Shown here one piece after another: positions 7,589 through 16,571 of a stretch of DNA of 64,000 bases. The stretch comes from Opitutaceae bacterium. Its GTDB lineage: Bacteria > Verrucomicrobiota > Verrucomicrobiia > Opitutales > Opitutaceae. The position numbers and the translations under genes were made by a program. Location of the stretch: assembly GCA_005792355.1 (NCBI GenBank), contig SXSC01000245.1:1-64000 (forward strand). Direction: 5' to 3'. Within the stretch, counting starts at the first letter, position 1, and every line of letters starts with the position of its first letter. The notes below the pieces were generated by a model. That model saw only the letters and a list, made by a program, of their open reading frames with translations. It was not told where the DNA came from and made no database searches.

Positions 7589-10528
7589 ATGAGCCCACGG
7601 CTGAGATTGGCGAACCCGCGGCCGTTGCGCAGGCGGGAAACGGAAAAAGAGTCCGGGCTGCGGCGGGTGTTGGCGGCACTGTTATTTCTCCCGGGAGCCG
7701 CCGGGTCCGCCCTCGCCGCCGCCGATCCGGCGGGCCTCGCGTTTTTCGAGCAGAAGATTCGTCCGGTGCTCGCGGAGCACTGTTACGAGTGCCACAGCGC
7801 CCTGGCGAAAAAACTCAAGGCGGGGCTCCTGCTGGATTCGAAGGCGGGCTGGGAGAAGGGCGGCGACAGCGGCGCGCCAATCATTGTGCCGGGCCAACCC
7901 GAGGCCAGCCTGCTGCTGCGCGTGATCCAGCATCTCGAGGACGATTTGGCGATGCCGCCGAAAAAGCCCAGGCTGCCGGACGCGGTCCTCGCCGATTTCG
8001 TGACGTGGGTGAAGCTGGGCGCGCCCGATCCGCGCGACGGCGTGGTCGGGGAGGCGAAACGTGCCGACAAGTCCTGGTGGTCGTTGCAACCGGTCAAGCA
8101 GGTGGCGCCGGAAGTGACGCCGGGAGAAACCGCGATTGATCACCTCATCGGGGCGAAGCTGGCGGAGAAAGGGCTCGCGCTCAATCCGCCGGCGGATCCG
8201 CGCGCGCTGATTCGGCGGATGAGTTACGATGTCATCGGCCTGCCGCCGACGCCCGAGGAGGTGCGGGCGTTCGAGGCGGCCCATCGCGCCAATCCACCGG
8301 AGGCGACCGCGGCCCTGGTGGAGCGGTTGCTGGCGTCGCCGCATTACGGCGAGCGCTGGGGGCGGCACTGGCTCGACGTCACGCGCTTCGGCGAGAGCGT
8401 GGGCTTTGAGCGGAACGTCATCATCAACGATCTCTGGCCCTTCCGCGACTACGTGATCGCGTCGATCAACGATGACAAGCCGTTCAACCAGTTCATCGTG
8501 GAGCACCTGGCGGGCGACATCGTCGGCAAGGATGATCCGGCGGTGGAACTGGGCAGCGCGTTTCTCGTCGCGGGGCCCTACGACGACGTGGGCAACCAGG
8601 ATGCCGTGGCGCAGAAGAATATTCGCGCGGCCACGCTCGACGACATGATCACGGCGACGAGCGGGGCGTTTCTCGGGCTCACGATGAACTGCGCGCGCTG
8701 CCATCACCACAAATTCGATCCGGTGCCGACGGAGGACTATTACCGGCTGCGCGCCGCCTTCGAGGGCGTCACGCATGGCCGGCGGGTGATCGTCTCGCCG
8801 GAGGAGCGCGCGCGGTTTGCCGCCGCCGCGGAGCCGATCGAGCGACGGAAGACCGGGCTCACGGAGGCGAAGAGCGGGCTCGACCGCGCGATCGACCAGC
8901 GGGCGAAGGAGGAGCTCGAACAGCGACCGGCCACGCGCCCGAAGATCGATCCGCAGCTGACGGAGGAACGATTCGCGCCGACGCCGGCGCGCTTCGTGCA
9001 GTTCGTGATGCACGCGAGCACGGCCAACCCGCGCAGCGCCGCCGGTGCCCGGTTGGTGGAGTTTGAGGTGTGGAGCGCCGGGCCGGAAGCGCGCAACGTC
9101 GCGCTCGCCCGCCACGGGGGAGCGGCCGAGGGGGCCAAGTCGGCCACCGCGGAGGACTTTCCCGAGGCCTATGGCGCGCAGTGCACGATCGATGGTAAGT
9201 TCGGCGAGCAGTGGTTCATCGGGACGCCGGCGGTGCTCACCCTGACGCTGGCGCAGACGGAAATGATTGACCGCATCACCTTCCGCAATGCCAAGGGCCG
9301 CGACCTCGAAGAAGGCAACGCCAAGGGGGCGACGCCCTGTGATTACGACGTGCAGGTTTCACCCGACGGTCAGGCCTGGCGGACGGTCGCCAGCAGCGCG
9401 GGGCGCGAGCCGTGGACCGCGGCGCACGGGGTGCAACGCGTGCGCCGTGAGATCCTCACGCCGGACGAGCAGCGGCGACTCGCGGCGCTCGACCGGCAGA
9501 TCGAGGCGGTGAATCGCGAACTCAAGGCGGTGCCGCCGTTGCGCGAAGTTTGGGCGGGAAAGTTTGCGGAGCCGACCGGGCGGACCTTTGTCCACAAGGG
9601 TGGCGATCCCACCAAGCCCGGCGAGCCCGTGCTCCCCGCGAGCCCGGCCGTGCTCGGTCAGGTGCTGGAGCCGTTCGCGCTGGCGGCCGACGCACCCGAA
9701 GGGGAGCGGCGGCTCGCTCTGGCGAAATGGATCACCCGGGACGACAATCCGCTCTCGCCGCGCGTCCTGGCCAACCGCGTATGGCAGCACCATTTCGGCA
9801 CGGGAATTGTGGATACGCCGAGCGATTTTGGTTTTCTGGGCGGCAAGCCCACGCACCCGGAACTGCTCGACTATCTCGCCGGGCGCCTGCTGGCGCACGG
9901 GTGGCGGCTCAAGCCGCTGCACCGCGAGATTCTGCGGTCGCGCACGTATCAGCAATCCGCCGCCTACCGGGCGGACGCGGCCGGGGCGGACAAGGAGGCC
10001 CGGCTCTTGTGGCGTTTTCCCCCGCGCCGGCTCGGCGCCGAGGAGATTCGCGACACGCTGCTGCACGTCGCCGGCGCGCTCGACCTCCGGATGGGAGGTG
10101 TGGGGTTTCGGCTCTACCGGTTTACGCAGAACAATGTCTGCACTTACTTCCCGCTCGATCGGCACGGCCCCGAAACCTACCGCCGCGCCGTTTACCACCA
10201 GAACGCGCGCGCGAGCGTCGTCGATGTGCTCAACGACTTCGATCTGCCCGACATCGCCTTCGCCGCACCCCGCCGGGTGAACACCACGACGCCGCTGCAG
10301 GCGCTCACGCTGCTCAACCACAGCTTCACCCTCGACATGGCCCGGGCGCTGGCGGGCCGGCTGACCGGCGGCGTCGACGAGCAGATCACCCGGGCGTACG
10401 CGCTGGCGTTCCAGCGCGCACCGACAGCGGCCGAGCGGTCGGCGGCCACCACGCTCAGCGCGGCGCACGGCATGGCGGCTTTGGCTCGCGCGTTGTTAAA
10501 CGCGAACGAGCTCATCCATCTCGATTGA
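7589..10528 (+). CDS. PSCyt1/DUF1549/DUF1553 secreted cytochrome-like protein
   Basis: This 979-residue exported protein has a hydrophobic signal (about 26-45) and a c-type haem motif CYECH at 65-69. A PSCyt2/DUF1549 domain follows (about 180-390) with WGRHWLDVTRFGES and a second motif NCARCHHHKFDP near residue 368. A charged linker leads to an F5/8-type discoidin-like segment (about 470-620), then the DUF1553 domain (about 700-960: RVLANRVWQHHFG, TPSDFGFLGGKP, RTYQQSA). The discoidin-like insertion may bind carbohydrate. It pairs with the upstream DUF1501 gene. The product is probably cell-envelope located; substrate unknown. Confidence 0.9.
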   Translation: MSPRLRLANPRPLRRRETEKESGLRRVLAALLFLPGAAGSALAAADPAGLAFFEQKIRPVLAEHCYECHSALAKKLKAGLLLDSKAGWEKGGDSGAPIIVPGQPEASLLLRVIQHLEDDLAMPPKKPRLPDAVLADFVTWVKLGAPDPRDGVVGEAKRADKSWWSLQPVKQVAPEVTPGETAIDHLIGAKLAEKGLALNPPADPRALIRRMSYDVIGLPPTPEEVRAFEAAHRANPPEATAALVERLLASPHYGERWGRHWLDVTRFGESVGFERNVIINDLWPFRDYVIASINDDKPFNQFIVEHLAGDIVGKDDPAVELGSAFLVAGPYDDVGNQDAVAQKNIRAATLDDMITATSGAFLGLTMNCARCHHHKFDPVPTEDYYRLRAAFEGVTHGRRVIVSPEERARFAAAAEPIERRKTGLTEAKSGLDRAIDQRAKEELEQRPATRPKIDPQLTEERFAPTPARFVQFVMHASTANPRSAAGARLVEFEVWSAGPEARNVALARHGGAAEGAKSATAEDFPEAYGAQCTIDGKFGEQWFIGTPAVLTLTLAQTEMIDRITFRNAKGRDLEEGNAKGATPCDYDVQVSPDGQAWRTVASSAGREPWTAAHGVQRVRREILTPDEQRRLAALDRQIEAVNRELKAVPPLREVWAGKFAEPTGRTFVHKGGDPTKPGEPVLPASPAVLGQVLEPFALAADAPEGERRLALAKWITRDDNPLSPRVLANRVWQHHFGTGIVDTPSDFGFLGGKPTHPELLDYLAGRLLAHGWRLKPLHREILRSRTYQQSAAYRADAAGADKEARLLWRFPPRRLGAEEIRDTLLHVAGALDLRMGGVGFRLYRFTQNNVCTYFPLDRHGPETYRRAVYHQNARASVVDVLNDFDLPDIAFAAPRRVNTTTPLQALTLLNHSFTLDMARALAGRLTGGVDEQITRAYALAFQRAPTAAERSAATTLSAAHGMAALARALLNANELIHLD

Positions 10529-10537
10529 CGGTCCTGG

Positions 10538-11032
10538 CTACGCCAGCGGCTGCAGCTGCGAGGCGGGCACGCGTACGTGCAGGCCTTGCTGGAGCACATC
10601 GACCGATAGAATGATGCCCTGCGGGTTCGAAGGATTGTCGATGATCCCCTCCAGCCCATGGAGCGGCCCGCCCAGAATTTTGGCGCGCCGGCCCTTGGTC
10701 AGCAGCGGCATCAGGCTCAGCTGGAAGCCGGAAGCGACGATGGCCTTCACGTCGGCGAGCTGGCGGAGAAACTTCGGGACATCGGTCACGATGATCGCGC
10801 GCGCCAGCAGATCCTGCTGGTAGATGCGCGTCTTGTGTTCGATCGGGACCTGGACGAAGACATAGCCCGGGAAGAGCGGTTTTTGAAAGCGCTTCGTCTG
10901 CAGCTTGTAGCGGCGCACGCTCTCGACGAGCGCCAGGTAATGCTCGAATTTTTCCGCTTTCATGAGCGCCGCGAATTTCTTTTCGCAGCGCGGTTTGGTG
11001 TGGCAGACCAGCCAGTAGTTTTCTTCGGTCAT
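10538..11032 (-). CDS. NusG/RfaH-like transcription antitermination factor
   Basis: This 164-residue protein has an NGN domain (NYWLVCHTKPRCEKKFA at the start, PLFPGYVFVQVP in the middle) and a short C-terminal KOW domain (RRAKILGGPLHGLEGII). The family binds RNA polymerase and suppresses pausing, often for specialised operons such as polysaccharide or secondary-metabolite loci. Its ATG directly follows the aroQ stop codon (11033-11035), so the two are translationally linked. It is not the housekeeping NusG context (no secE or ribosomal genes), which favours a specialised paralogue; its target is not visible here. Confidence 0.88.
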   Translation of the reverse strand: MTEENYWLVCHTKPRCEKKFAALMKAEKFEHYLALVESVRRYKLQTKRFQKPLFPGYVFVQVPIEHKTRIYQQDLLARAIIVTDVPKFLRQLADVKAIVASGFQLSLMPLLTKGRRAKILGGPLHGLEGIIDNPSNPQGIILSVDVLQQGLHVRVPASQLQPLA

Positions 11033-11461
11033 TCAGCGTTTCAGGAGAAAACGGATCGCGGCATGGTAACCTTCCAGGCCGAGTCCCGTGATAACGGCGA
11101 CGCACGCCGGGGCGGTGAGCGAGACGTGGCGGAATTCCTCGCGTTTGTAGATATTGGAGATGTGCACCTCGACGGCCGGCAGGTGCGCCCCGAGGAGCGC
11201 ATCGCGCAGGGCGACGCTGGTGTGGGTCAGGGCGCCGCCGTTGACCACCAGGCCGTCGAACTTGGCGTCGACCAGCGCGGCGATTCGATCGATGAGCGCA
11301 CCCTCGTGATTCGACTGGAAGAACTCCAGCTGCGCCTGCGCGCCGAATTCCGCGCGCAGCGCCTGCTCGAGGTCCGCCAGCGTGGCCCGGCCGTAAATCT
11401 CCGGCTCACGCTTGCCGAGGCGGTCAAGGTTGGGGCCGTTGAGGATGGCAATTTTTTTCAT
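11033..11461 (-). CDS. aroQ: Type II 3-dehydroquinate dehydratase
   Basis: This 142-residue enzyme converts 3-dehydroquinate to 3-dehydroshikimate in the shikimate pathway in the cytoplasm. All family blocks are present: ILNGPNLDRLGKREPEIYG with the catalytic Arg and Tyr, FFQSNHEGALIDRI, VVNGGALTHTSVALRDAL and VEVHISNIYKREEFRHVS with the catalytic His. Length matches the dodecameric type II family. It sits between the Nif3-like gene and the NusG-like gene, on the same strand as both. Confidence 0.97.
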   Translation of the reverse strand: MKKIAILNGPNLDRLGKREPEIYGRATLADLEQALRAEFGAQAQLEFFQSNHEGALIDRIAALVDAKFDGLVVNGGALTHTSVALRDALLGAHLPAVEVHISNIYKREEFRHVSLTAPACVAVITGLGLEGYHAAIRFLLKR

Positions 11462-11536
11462 GCGGTTGGCCCACGGAACACACGGAATACCCGGATGTGA
11501 AGACCCAAGTTGCCGGGGCTCCCGCGGGGATCGCGG

Positions 11537-12289
11537 TCAGAGCGGGTTTCCGGTCGGAATAAACTCCCAGGGGAGCCGGTATTTTTTCGCCAATTCGGCG
11601 GCGAGCGCCCGCACGGCGTGGACCTCGGTCGCGTAGTGGCCGCAACAATAGAGGTTCAATTTTTCCTCCTGCGCCCGGTTGAACCACTCCTCGCGCAACT
11701 CGCCCGTGACAAGCGTGTCGACGCCGGCGGCGGCCAGTTCCGGGATGGCGCTGTTGCCGGCGCCGCTGCAGAAGGCGACGCCCCGGAGACGGTCGCGACC
11801 GCACTCAATCGCAACCACGCGCGGGTAAAGTTGCTCCAGGCGGGCCCGGAGGGTGGCCCGCGGCAGGCGCGTCTCGGCGAGGCAGCCAATCGCCTCGCCG
11901 TCGCGGACGAGAAACGGCCCGCCGCGCTTCAGGCCGAGCTGTTTCGCCAGCAGCGCGTTGTTGCCAATCTCCGGATGGCCGTCGAGCGGAAGATGACTCG
12001 AGTACAGCGCGCAGTTCCCGCGGAGCAGAGTGGCGACGCGGTCATAGACCGCGCCGGTCAGCGGGCGCGGCATGTCCCAATACATCCCGTGGTGCACGAT
12101 CAGAAAATCCACCCCGGCGGCCACGGCCTTTTGAAACGGCACCACGCCGGCGTCGACCGCCGCGCCGATTTTTGTGACCCGTCCGCGGTTGGCGACCTGC
12201 AGCCCGTTGCAGGCGCCGGGAGCGTCCTTGAACGCCGCGCGGCGCGTGCGCCGGTCGCAATAGGTTACGAGGTCATCGAGTCGGGCCAT
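11537..12289 (-). CDS. Nif3-like dinuclear metal centre protein
   Basis: This 250-residue member of the Nif3/YbgI (DUF34) family forms toroidal hexamers with a two-metal site in structurally known members. Visible ligand segments are FLIVHHGMYWD (His-His) and the C-terminal VTGELREEW, with YSSHLPLDGHPEIGNNALLAKQLGL in between. Annotation as GTP cyclohydrolase I type 2 is not supported by experiment for the family. It sits downstream of the polyketide synthase with a 31-bp gap, so it could share its transcript. Confidence 0.93.
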   Translation of the reverse strand: MARLDDLVTYCDRRTRRAAFKDAPGACNGLQVANRGRVTKIGAAVDAGVVPFQKAVAAGVDFLIVHHGMYWDMPRPLTGAVYDRVATLLRGNCALYSSHLPLDGHPEIGNNALLAKQLGLKRGGPFLVRDGEAIGCLAETRLPRATLRARLEQLYPRVVAIECGRDRLRGVAFCSGAGNSAIPELAAAGVDTLVTGELREEWFNRAQEEKLNLYCCGHYATEVHAVRALAAELAKKYRLPWEFIPTGNPL

Positions 12290-12320
12290 GCCACCATGTG
12301 ATCACTGAATCCGCGTCCGG

Positions 12321-13358
12321 TCAATCCGCCGTGCCGATCCGGCAGCAATGCGCGCTGAAGCCGGCCCCGAAGCTGACGAGCCAGAAATCGCCGTCGGGCG
12401 GGAGCGGTCGCTCCCGCAGCATTTCGGCCAGGACAAAAAGCACCGAGGGGCTGCTCATGTTGCCATAATCCCGCAGCACTTCGGCGCTGATCGCGAGCGA
12501 ATGGGGTGAGAAGATCGGAGCGAGGGCCGCGAGGACGTCGCGCCCGCCCGGGTGGGCGACGACGCTTGCCACGGGCCGGGTGCTGCGCTGGCGCCAGAGC
12601 ACGTCGACCGCGCCGGCGGCAAGTTCCGGCACCGCACGATCGAGCATGTTGCGGAGTTTGCCGTCGCGTTGCTCAAAGCGGAGGCGATCGCGGTGGGCGG
12701 GCAGGTGGGTGGTGTTGAACTCGAAGGCGCGGAGCGTGGTGGGCCCGGGCGTGGATCGCCAAATCGTCGCCGCGGCGCCGTCGCTGAAGAGGCAGGCGCT
12801 GATGAGGACGCCCGGATCGTCGTCGAGGTAAAATGCAGCGGAGCAGACTTCGACGGCCACGCAGGCCACAATCGCGCCCGGTTGCGCGGCGAGGAGGTGA
12901 CTGGCCGCGCGCAGGGTGGGAATCGCGGCGCCGCAGCCGAGGCCGACCAGATCCTGGAGAAAGGCATTGGGGCGCAGACCGAGTTGCTCGGCGACGTAAC
13001 TCGTGAGGCCGGGGCAAAGGTAGCCGGTGCAGGTACAGATGAGCAGGGCGTCCAGCTGCCCGGCTGAGACGCCGGCTTGCGCGAGAGCGTCGACGAGGGC
13101 ACGGCTCGCGAGGCGTGGGGCCTCCGTCCGAAACGCGAGGTTGAGCTGATCGGAGGTGAGGTCGAAGACGCGATCGATTTCGGGCACCGCGAAGTGTCGT
13201 CGCGCGATGCCGTGGTCTCCCTTCAGGATCGTCTGCAGAATGAGCATCGAGCGCTTCTTGAGGCGCTGGCGCGCCACGGAGCGCCGGGCAATTTCCCAGC
13301 ACTCCAATTGGGAGTAGGTGGCGGGCGGCACGGCGGTCGCAAGGGCGTGGAGGTACAT
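12321..13358 (-). CDS. Type III polyketide synthase (chalcone/stilbene synthase family)
   Basis: Starting at MYLHALATAVPP the protein has 345 residues. The catalytic triad of the family is readable: Cys142 in LVGLGCGAAIPTL, His269 in VVAHPGGRD and Asn300 in DYGNMSSPSV. Such enzymes extend an acyl starter with malonyl-CoA and cyclise it to resorcinols or pyrones. With the FAD oxidoreductase and methyltransferase upstream on the same strand, the set resembles the srsABC phenolic-lipid operon of Streptomyces griseus, so a methylated, hydroxylated alkylresorcinol-like product is a reasonable inference. An in-frame ATG at 13415 would add 19 residues that lack family similarity. Confidence 0.9.
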   Translation of the reverse strand: MYLHALATAVPPATYSQLECWEIARRSVARQRLKKRSMLILQTILKGDHGIARRHFAVPEIDRVFDLTSDQLNLAFRTEAPRLASRALVDALAQAGVSAGQLDALLICTCTGYLCPGLTSYVAEQLGLRPNAFLQDLVGLGCGAAIPTLRAASHLLAAQPGAIVACVAVEVCSAAFYLDDDPGVLISACLFSDGAAATIWRSTPGPTTLRAFEFNTTHLPAHRDRLRFEQRDGKLRNMLDRAVPELAAGAVDVLWRQRSTRPVASVVAHPGGRDVLAALAPIFSPHSLAISAEVLRDYGNMSSPSVLFVLAEMLRERPLPPDGDFWLVSFGAGFSAHCCRIGTAD

Positions 13359-13676
13359 CCTAGCAGCCTGTCGAGTTTTGACTCTGAAAGTTCTGTTCCG
13401 CCCGCCTGTCTGCACTGACTCGGATCGTCCGTCTCCGACATTCTGCTAAATCAGCGCTGCGCGCTGCCAATTCCAAAAAACATTGGAGTGGTCGTGGCGA
13501 AGCGATTGGGGGTGGAGCCCGATGTCCCCCTCGGGCTGGATTCGTAGCGGAATGCGTGACCGTTTCGCGCGAGTGCCTGCCGGGTTTCGCGACAAAGCCC
13601 GATGGGGACATCGGACTCCACCGTTCAACTGGTTCGTTTTGCGAGGAAAATTGCATTTCGGATGAGGGGATCGGGC
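13359..13676. repeat. Intergenic region with an 18-bp inverted repeat
   Basis: This 318-bp gap between the FAD oxidoreductase and polyketide synthase genes contains an 18-bp inverted repeat with one mismatch: arms at 13512-13529 (GTGGAGCCCGATGTCCCC) and 13604-13621, separated by 74 bp. It breaks what is otherwise a tight operon. It may be a small non-autonomous element or a long hairpin acting between the two genes. I see no coding sequence. Confidence 0.55.
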
Positions 13677-14714
13677 TTAGTGAAGCGAGGCGTAGAGCGG
13701 ACGGAAGGGCAGGAGATGGGCGCGACCAAGCGCGGCGACCAGGCGCTGCCGCCACGGTTGCAGCAAGAACGGATGCAGCAATTGCGCCGACGCCAGCCGC
13801 GCGCGGAAACGCCGGTGCTGGGTGGCCTGTGCGACACGGCAGGCTTCCTCCCAGCTGATCTCGCCTCGTGCGAACGCGATGACCGGTGCGAGGGCGAGCT
13901 CCGCGCTTTGCAGCGCCATGGCCATGCCGTTTCCTGTGAAGGGCGGAATCGTCGCCGCGGCATCGCCGATGCGCAGCCCATTCTCGGAGCGCACCCGACG
14001 ATCGAAGGCCAGCGCGGCGACGGCGCAAAACGACTCCGGGTCGGGGCGGCCGGCGGCGAGGCGTGACGCGAGCGCCTCGAGCCCGGCCGCGCGCAGGTAG
14101 GCGAGCAGAAGCGGGACGCCCCGGCCCGCGGCGGCGCGGCGGCGGAAGAGACCGCAGAGATTGACCCTGCCATCTTCGACCCGCGCCAACCCGACATAGG
14201 CCCCGTGCCCCAGGTGCATTTCCAGATCGCGCTCCAGGGGCAACGCCCGGGCATGGATCTTCAGGCCAAGCCATGGCGATCGGTTCTGGCGGGGCCGACC
14301 GGTTGCCAGCACGCGCCCGGGGAGATTCACGGAATCGGTGATGCGCGACCGGGTGCACAGCCGGCCACCCAACGCGACAAACGTGCGGGCCAGACGCGCG
14401 TCGAGCGTGTGGCGGCTGAGGCCGAGCGCCGGGTGAGGCAACTGTTGGATGTTCGGCGGGCCGGTGCCGGCGAACCACGCGACTTCCCGGTGCAGCAGTG
14501 CATCCGCCAGAACGGGAGCCAGACCGAGGCGTTCAATCGTCGAGGGCGCGAGGCCGGTGATAAATTCGCCGCAGACCCGGTGGCGCGGGTACGAGCCGGC
14601 GTCGTGCAGGGTGACGGGAATCTTGGCGCGACGGAGCGCCACGCCCAGGGCCAGCCCGGCGAGTCCGCCGCCGACGATCCCGACGTTTCGGCCAAGCGCG
14701 CGCGGGGCGCTCAT
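13677..14714 (-). CDS. FAD-dependent oxidoreductase (geranylgeranyl-reductase/hydroxylase-like)
   Basis: The 345-residue product begins MSAPRALGRNVGIVGGGLAG, a Rossmann GxGxxG for FAD. It carries RHRVCGEFITGLAPSTIERLG, typical of geranylgeranyl reductase-like flavoproteins, and RIGDAAATIPPFTGNGMAMAL, the second FAD contact (GD motif). It may hydroxylate or reduce the polyketide made by the neighbouring synthase, as the flavoprotein SrsC does in phenolic-lipid pathways. Its start overlaps the methyltransferase stop (ATGA at 14711-14714), which shows translational coupling. Confidence 0.88.
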   Translation of the reverse strand: MSAPRALGRNVGIVGGGLAGLALGVALRRAKIPVTLHDAGSYPRHRVCGEFITGLAPSTIERLGLAPVLADALLHREVAWFAGTGPPNIQQLPHPALGLSRHTLDARLARTFVALGGRLCTRSRITDSVNLPGRVLATGRPRQNRSPWLGLKIHARALPLERDLEMHLGHGAYVGLARVEDGRVNLCGLFRRRAAAGRGVPLLLAYLRAAGLEALASRLAAGRPDPESFCAVAALAFDRRVRSENGLRIGDAAATIPPFTGNGMAMALQSAELALAPVIAFARGEISWEEACRVAQATQHRRFRARLASAQLLHPFLLQPWRQRLVAALGRAHLLPFRPLYASLH

Positions 14715-15355
14715 GGGCGGCGGACGGCCAGCATCCGGTAGATTCCCAGCACGCTCGTGGTGCAGTTGATTGCCCAGTGCTCGGCGGAGAGTCCGAGCGC
14801 GCGGGGCAGTTCGTCGCCGCGGAAACCGGCGGCGATGCTCACGTGGGCGTCGTGCAACGACACGTGATTGGCCCCGCCGAGCGGCGCGAGAGTGCGATAG
14901 AGCAGTTGCGAGAGACGCCTCCGCTGGGGTTCGCACGCGATGATGAGGCGGGCCGAGCGGCGGATCCGATTTCCGAGCAAGCAGAGTTCGCTCTCGGGAA
15001 ACTGATGAAAAATGAGATTGCCGAACACCGCATGGTAGTCGCCGAAGCGGGGGAAGTCTCGCAGGTCGGCGACGTGCCATGCCCGCGCGGCGGGCCAGTT
15101 CGCCGGCCGGGGCCAGAGATCGAGGCCGTCGGCGTCCACGCCCCGGCGAGCCAGGCTGACGCCCAGCTCTCCCGTGCCCGCACCCAGTTCGAGCGCCATT
15201 TCGCCCGGGTGCAATTGTGCGGCCAGGGTGCGCCTGAGCCACCGGTGGTTGCCGAGCACGCGGTTCGTCCATCGCAGATCCCGCCGGTTGTGCAGCGCGG
15301 CCGGGTGGTCGTGAGGCAACGAGTCGAGCAACTCGGGTTGAAGGCTGCGTTGCAT
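14711..15355 (-). CDS. SAM-dependent methyltransferase (polyketide operon)
   Basis: From ATG 15355 (MQRSLQPELLDSLPHD) the protein has 214 residues and a class I methyltransferase fold; ALELGAGTGELG is the SAM-binding motif I. The region AVFGNLIFHQFPESEL corresponds to motif IV/post I. It is the first gene of the methyltransferase-oxidoreductase-type III synthase run and is divergent from the deaminase gene at 15462. It most likely methylates the polyketide product, though unlike SrsB it is not of the membrane isoprenylcysteine methyltransferase type. Longer upstream starts would overlap the divergent promoter and gene and are less likely. Confidence 0.82.
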   Translation of the reverse strand: MQRSLQPELLDSLPHDHPAALHNRRDLRWTNRVLGNHRWLRRTLAAQLHPGEMALELGAGTGELGVSLARRGVDADGLDLWPRPANWPAARAWHVADLRDFPRFGDYHAVFGNLIFHQFPESELCLLGNRIRRSARLIIACEPQRRRLSQLLYRTLAPLGGANHVSLHDAHVSIAAGFRGDELPRALGLSAEHWAINCTTSVLGIYRMLAVRRP

Positions 15356-15461
15356 GTGGGTGGGGGGAGCGGGCGGGCAGAGGCCGTGGTCCGGCGCCCG
15401 ACTATTGCCAGACTGAGGTTGCCCGGCCGCGCGAACCTGTCCAGAGTGCTTGTCACTCTCC

Positions 15462-15986
15462 ATGAACCGCGCCGAAAATCCCACCCCGTTGATCGGTCCC
15501 TCCGTCGCCCTTCCGTCCGAACCGCCCGCGCCGGTCGATCTGATCGCGGCGGCGGCGGCCAAATTTTCCCACCGGCCTTCGTGGGACGAATATTTCATGG
15601 CGACCGCATTCTTGATCGCCTCGCGCTCGAATTGCGAACGGATGCATGTGGGCTGCGTGATCGTGACCGGCGGTGAATGCAAGAACCGGATCGTCACGGC
15701 GGGCTACAACGGATTCCTGCCGTCGGCCCCCCACGAATCGCGCCTGCGCGACGGGCACGAGCAGGCGACGGTTCACGCGGAGCAAAACGCCGTGGCCGAT
15801 GCGGCCCGGCGCGGCAGTCCGGTCGACGGTTGCGTGGCCTATGTGACGCACTACCCGTGCATCAACTGCGCGAAAATTCTCGCCGCGGCGGGCATCGGGA
15901 AGATCAAGTACCGCGATGACTACAACAACGATCCGCTCGTCGCGCCCCTGCTGGCCGAGGCCGGGGTCAAGGTGTTGAAACTTTGA
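15462..15986 (+). CDS. dCMP deaminase-like zinc enzyme (ComEB family)
   Basis: This 174-residue cytidine/deoxycytidylate deaminase-fold protein has the zinc site H105-A-E107 (TVHAEQNAVADAA) and PCINC (Cys133, Cys136). The segment RMHVGCVIVTGGECKNRIVTAGYNGF matches dCMP deaminases, which make dUMP for thymidylate synthesis. The first ~35 residues are a Pro/Ala-rich extension with no clear role. A TTG at 15450 is a less likely start. It is followed 30 bp later by the YqgE gene. Confidence 0.9.
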   Translation: MNRAENPTPLIGPSVALPSEPPAPVDLIAAAAAKFSHRPSWDEYFMATAFLIASRSNCERMHVGCVIVTGGECKNRIVTAGYNGFLPSAPHESRLRDGHEQATVHAEQNAVADAARRGSPVDGCVAYVTHYPCINCAKILAAAGIGKIKYRDDYNNDPLVAPLLAEAGVKVLKL

Positions 15987-16016
15987 GATCCGCGCGGCAA
16001 CTCGGGAAATCCTCTC

Positions 16017-16571
16017 ATGCGGGAGCGCCGTAAAATCGCGAAAGACACGCTGGCCGGATCGCTGTTGCTGGCCCATCCGGCGATGCGCGATCCGAATTTC
16101 CGGCGGAGCGTCATCTTGATGTCGCTGCACAACGCCGAGGGCGCGATGGGCGTGGTGCTCAATCGTCCGCTCGGCAAGCGGCTCGGCGAATTGAGCGGCG
16201 AATTCGCCCTCGGCCCGCTGGCGGGGGTGCCGTTGTTCAACGGCGGCCCCGTGCAGACGCAGCAGCTCGTGCTGGCGGCGTGGCAGACCCGCCACGATGG
16301 CTTCCGGCTGCACTTCGGCATCGAACCCGACAAGGCGCGGCAATTGCTCGAGGAAGAAGGTACGCACGTGCGCGCTTTTCTCGGTTACTCGGGCTGGTCG
16401 GCGGGGCAGTTGGAAAACGAAATGAAGGTGCGCACCTGGGTGGTCGTCGACGTGCCCGGGGATTTGCTCGAGCATTCGCAGGATGAATCGCTGTGGCGGA
16501 CAGTCCTCGGCCGCGAAGGCGGCGAGTGGCGACTCTTGGCGGGCGAACCCGAGGATCCGACGGTGAATTGA
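16017..16571 (+). CDS. YqgE/AlgH family protein
   Basis: This 184-residue protein matches the UPF0301 YqgE/AlgH family: AGSLLLAHPAMRDPNFRRSVIL near the start, GVVLNRPLGKRL, then FLGYSGWSAGQLENEM. The fold is known but the molecular role is not; AlgH was linked to alginate regulation in Pseudomonas. It probably shares a transcript with the deaminase gene upstream. Confidence 0.93.
   Translation: MRERRKIAKDTLAGSLLLAHPAMRDPNFRRSVILMSLHNAEGAMGVVLNRPLGKRLGELSGEFALGPLAGVPLFNGGPVQTQQLVLAAWQTRHDGFRLHFGIEPDKARQLLEEEGTHVRAFLGYSGWSAGQLENEMKVRTWVVVDVPGDLLEHSQDESLWRTVLGREGGEWRLLAGEPEDPTVN

Noticed and set aside
10538-11032. Housekeeping nusG
   Set aside because: It is not next to secE or ribosomal protein genes and has a divergent KOW domain; a specialised paralogue is more likely.
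13677-15272. 531-residue FAD protein with a long N-terminus
   Set aside because: The extra 186 residues are an out-of-frame reading of the methyltransferase gene; the Rossmann motif begins right after ATG 14714, which overlaps the methyltransferase stop.
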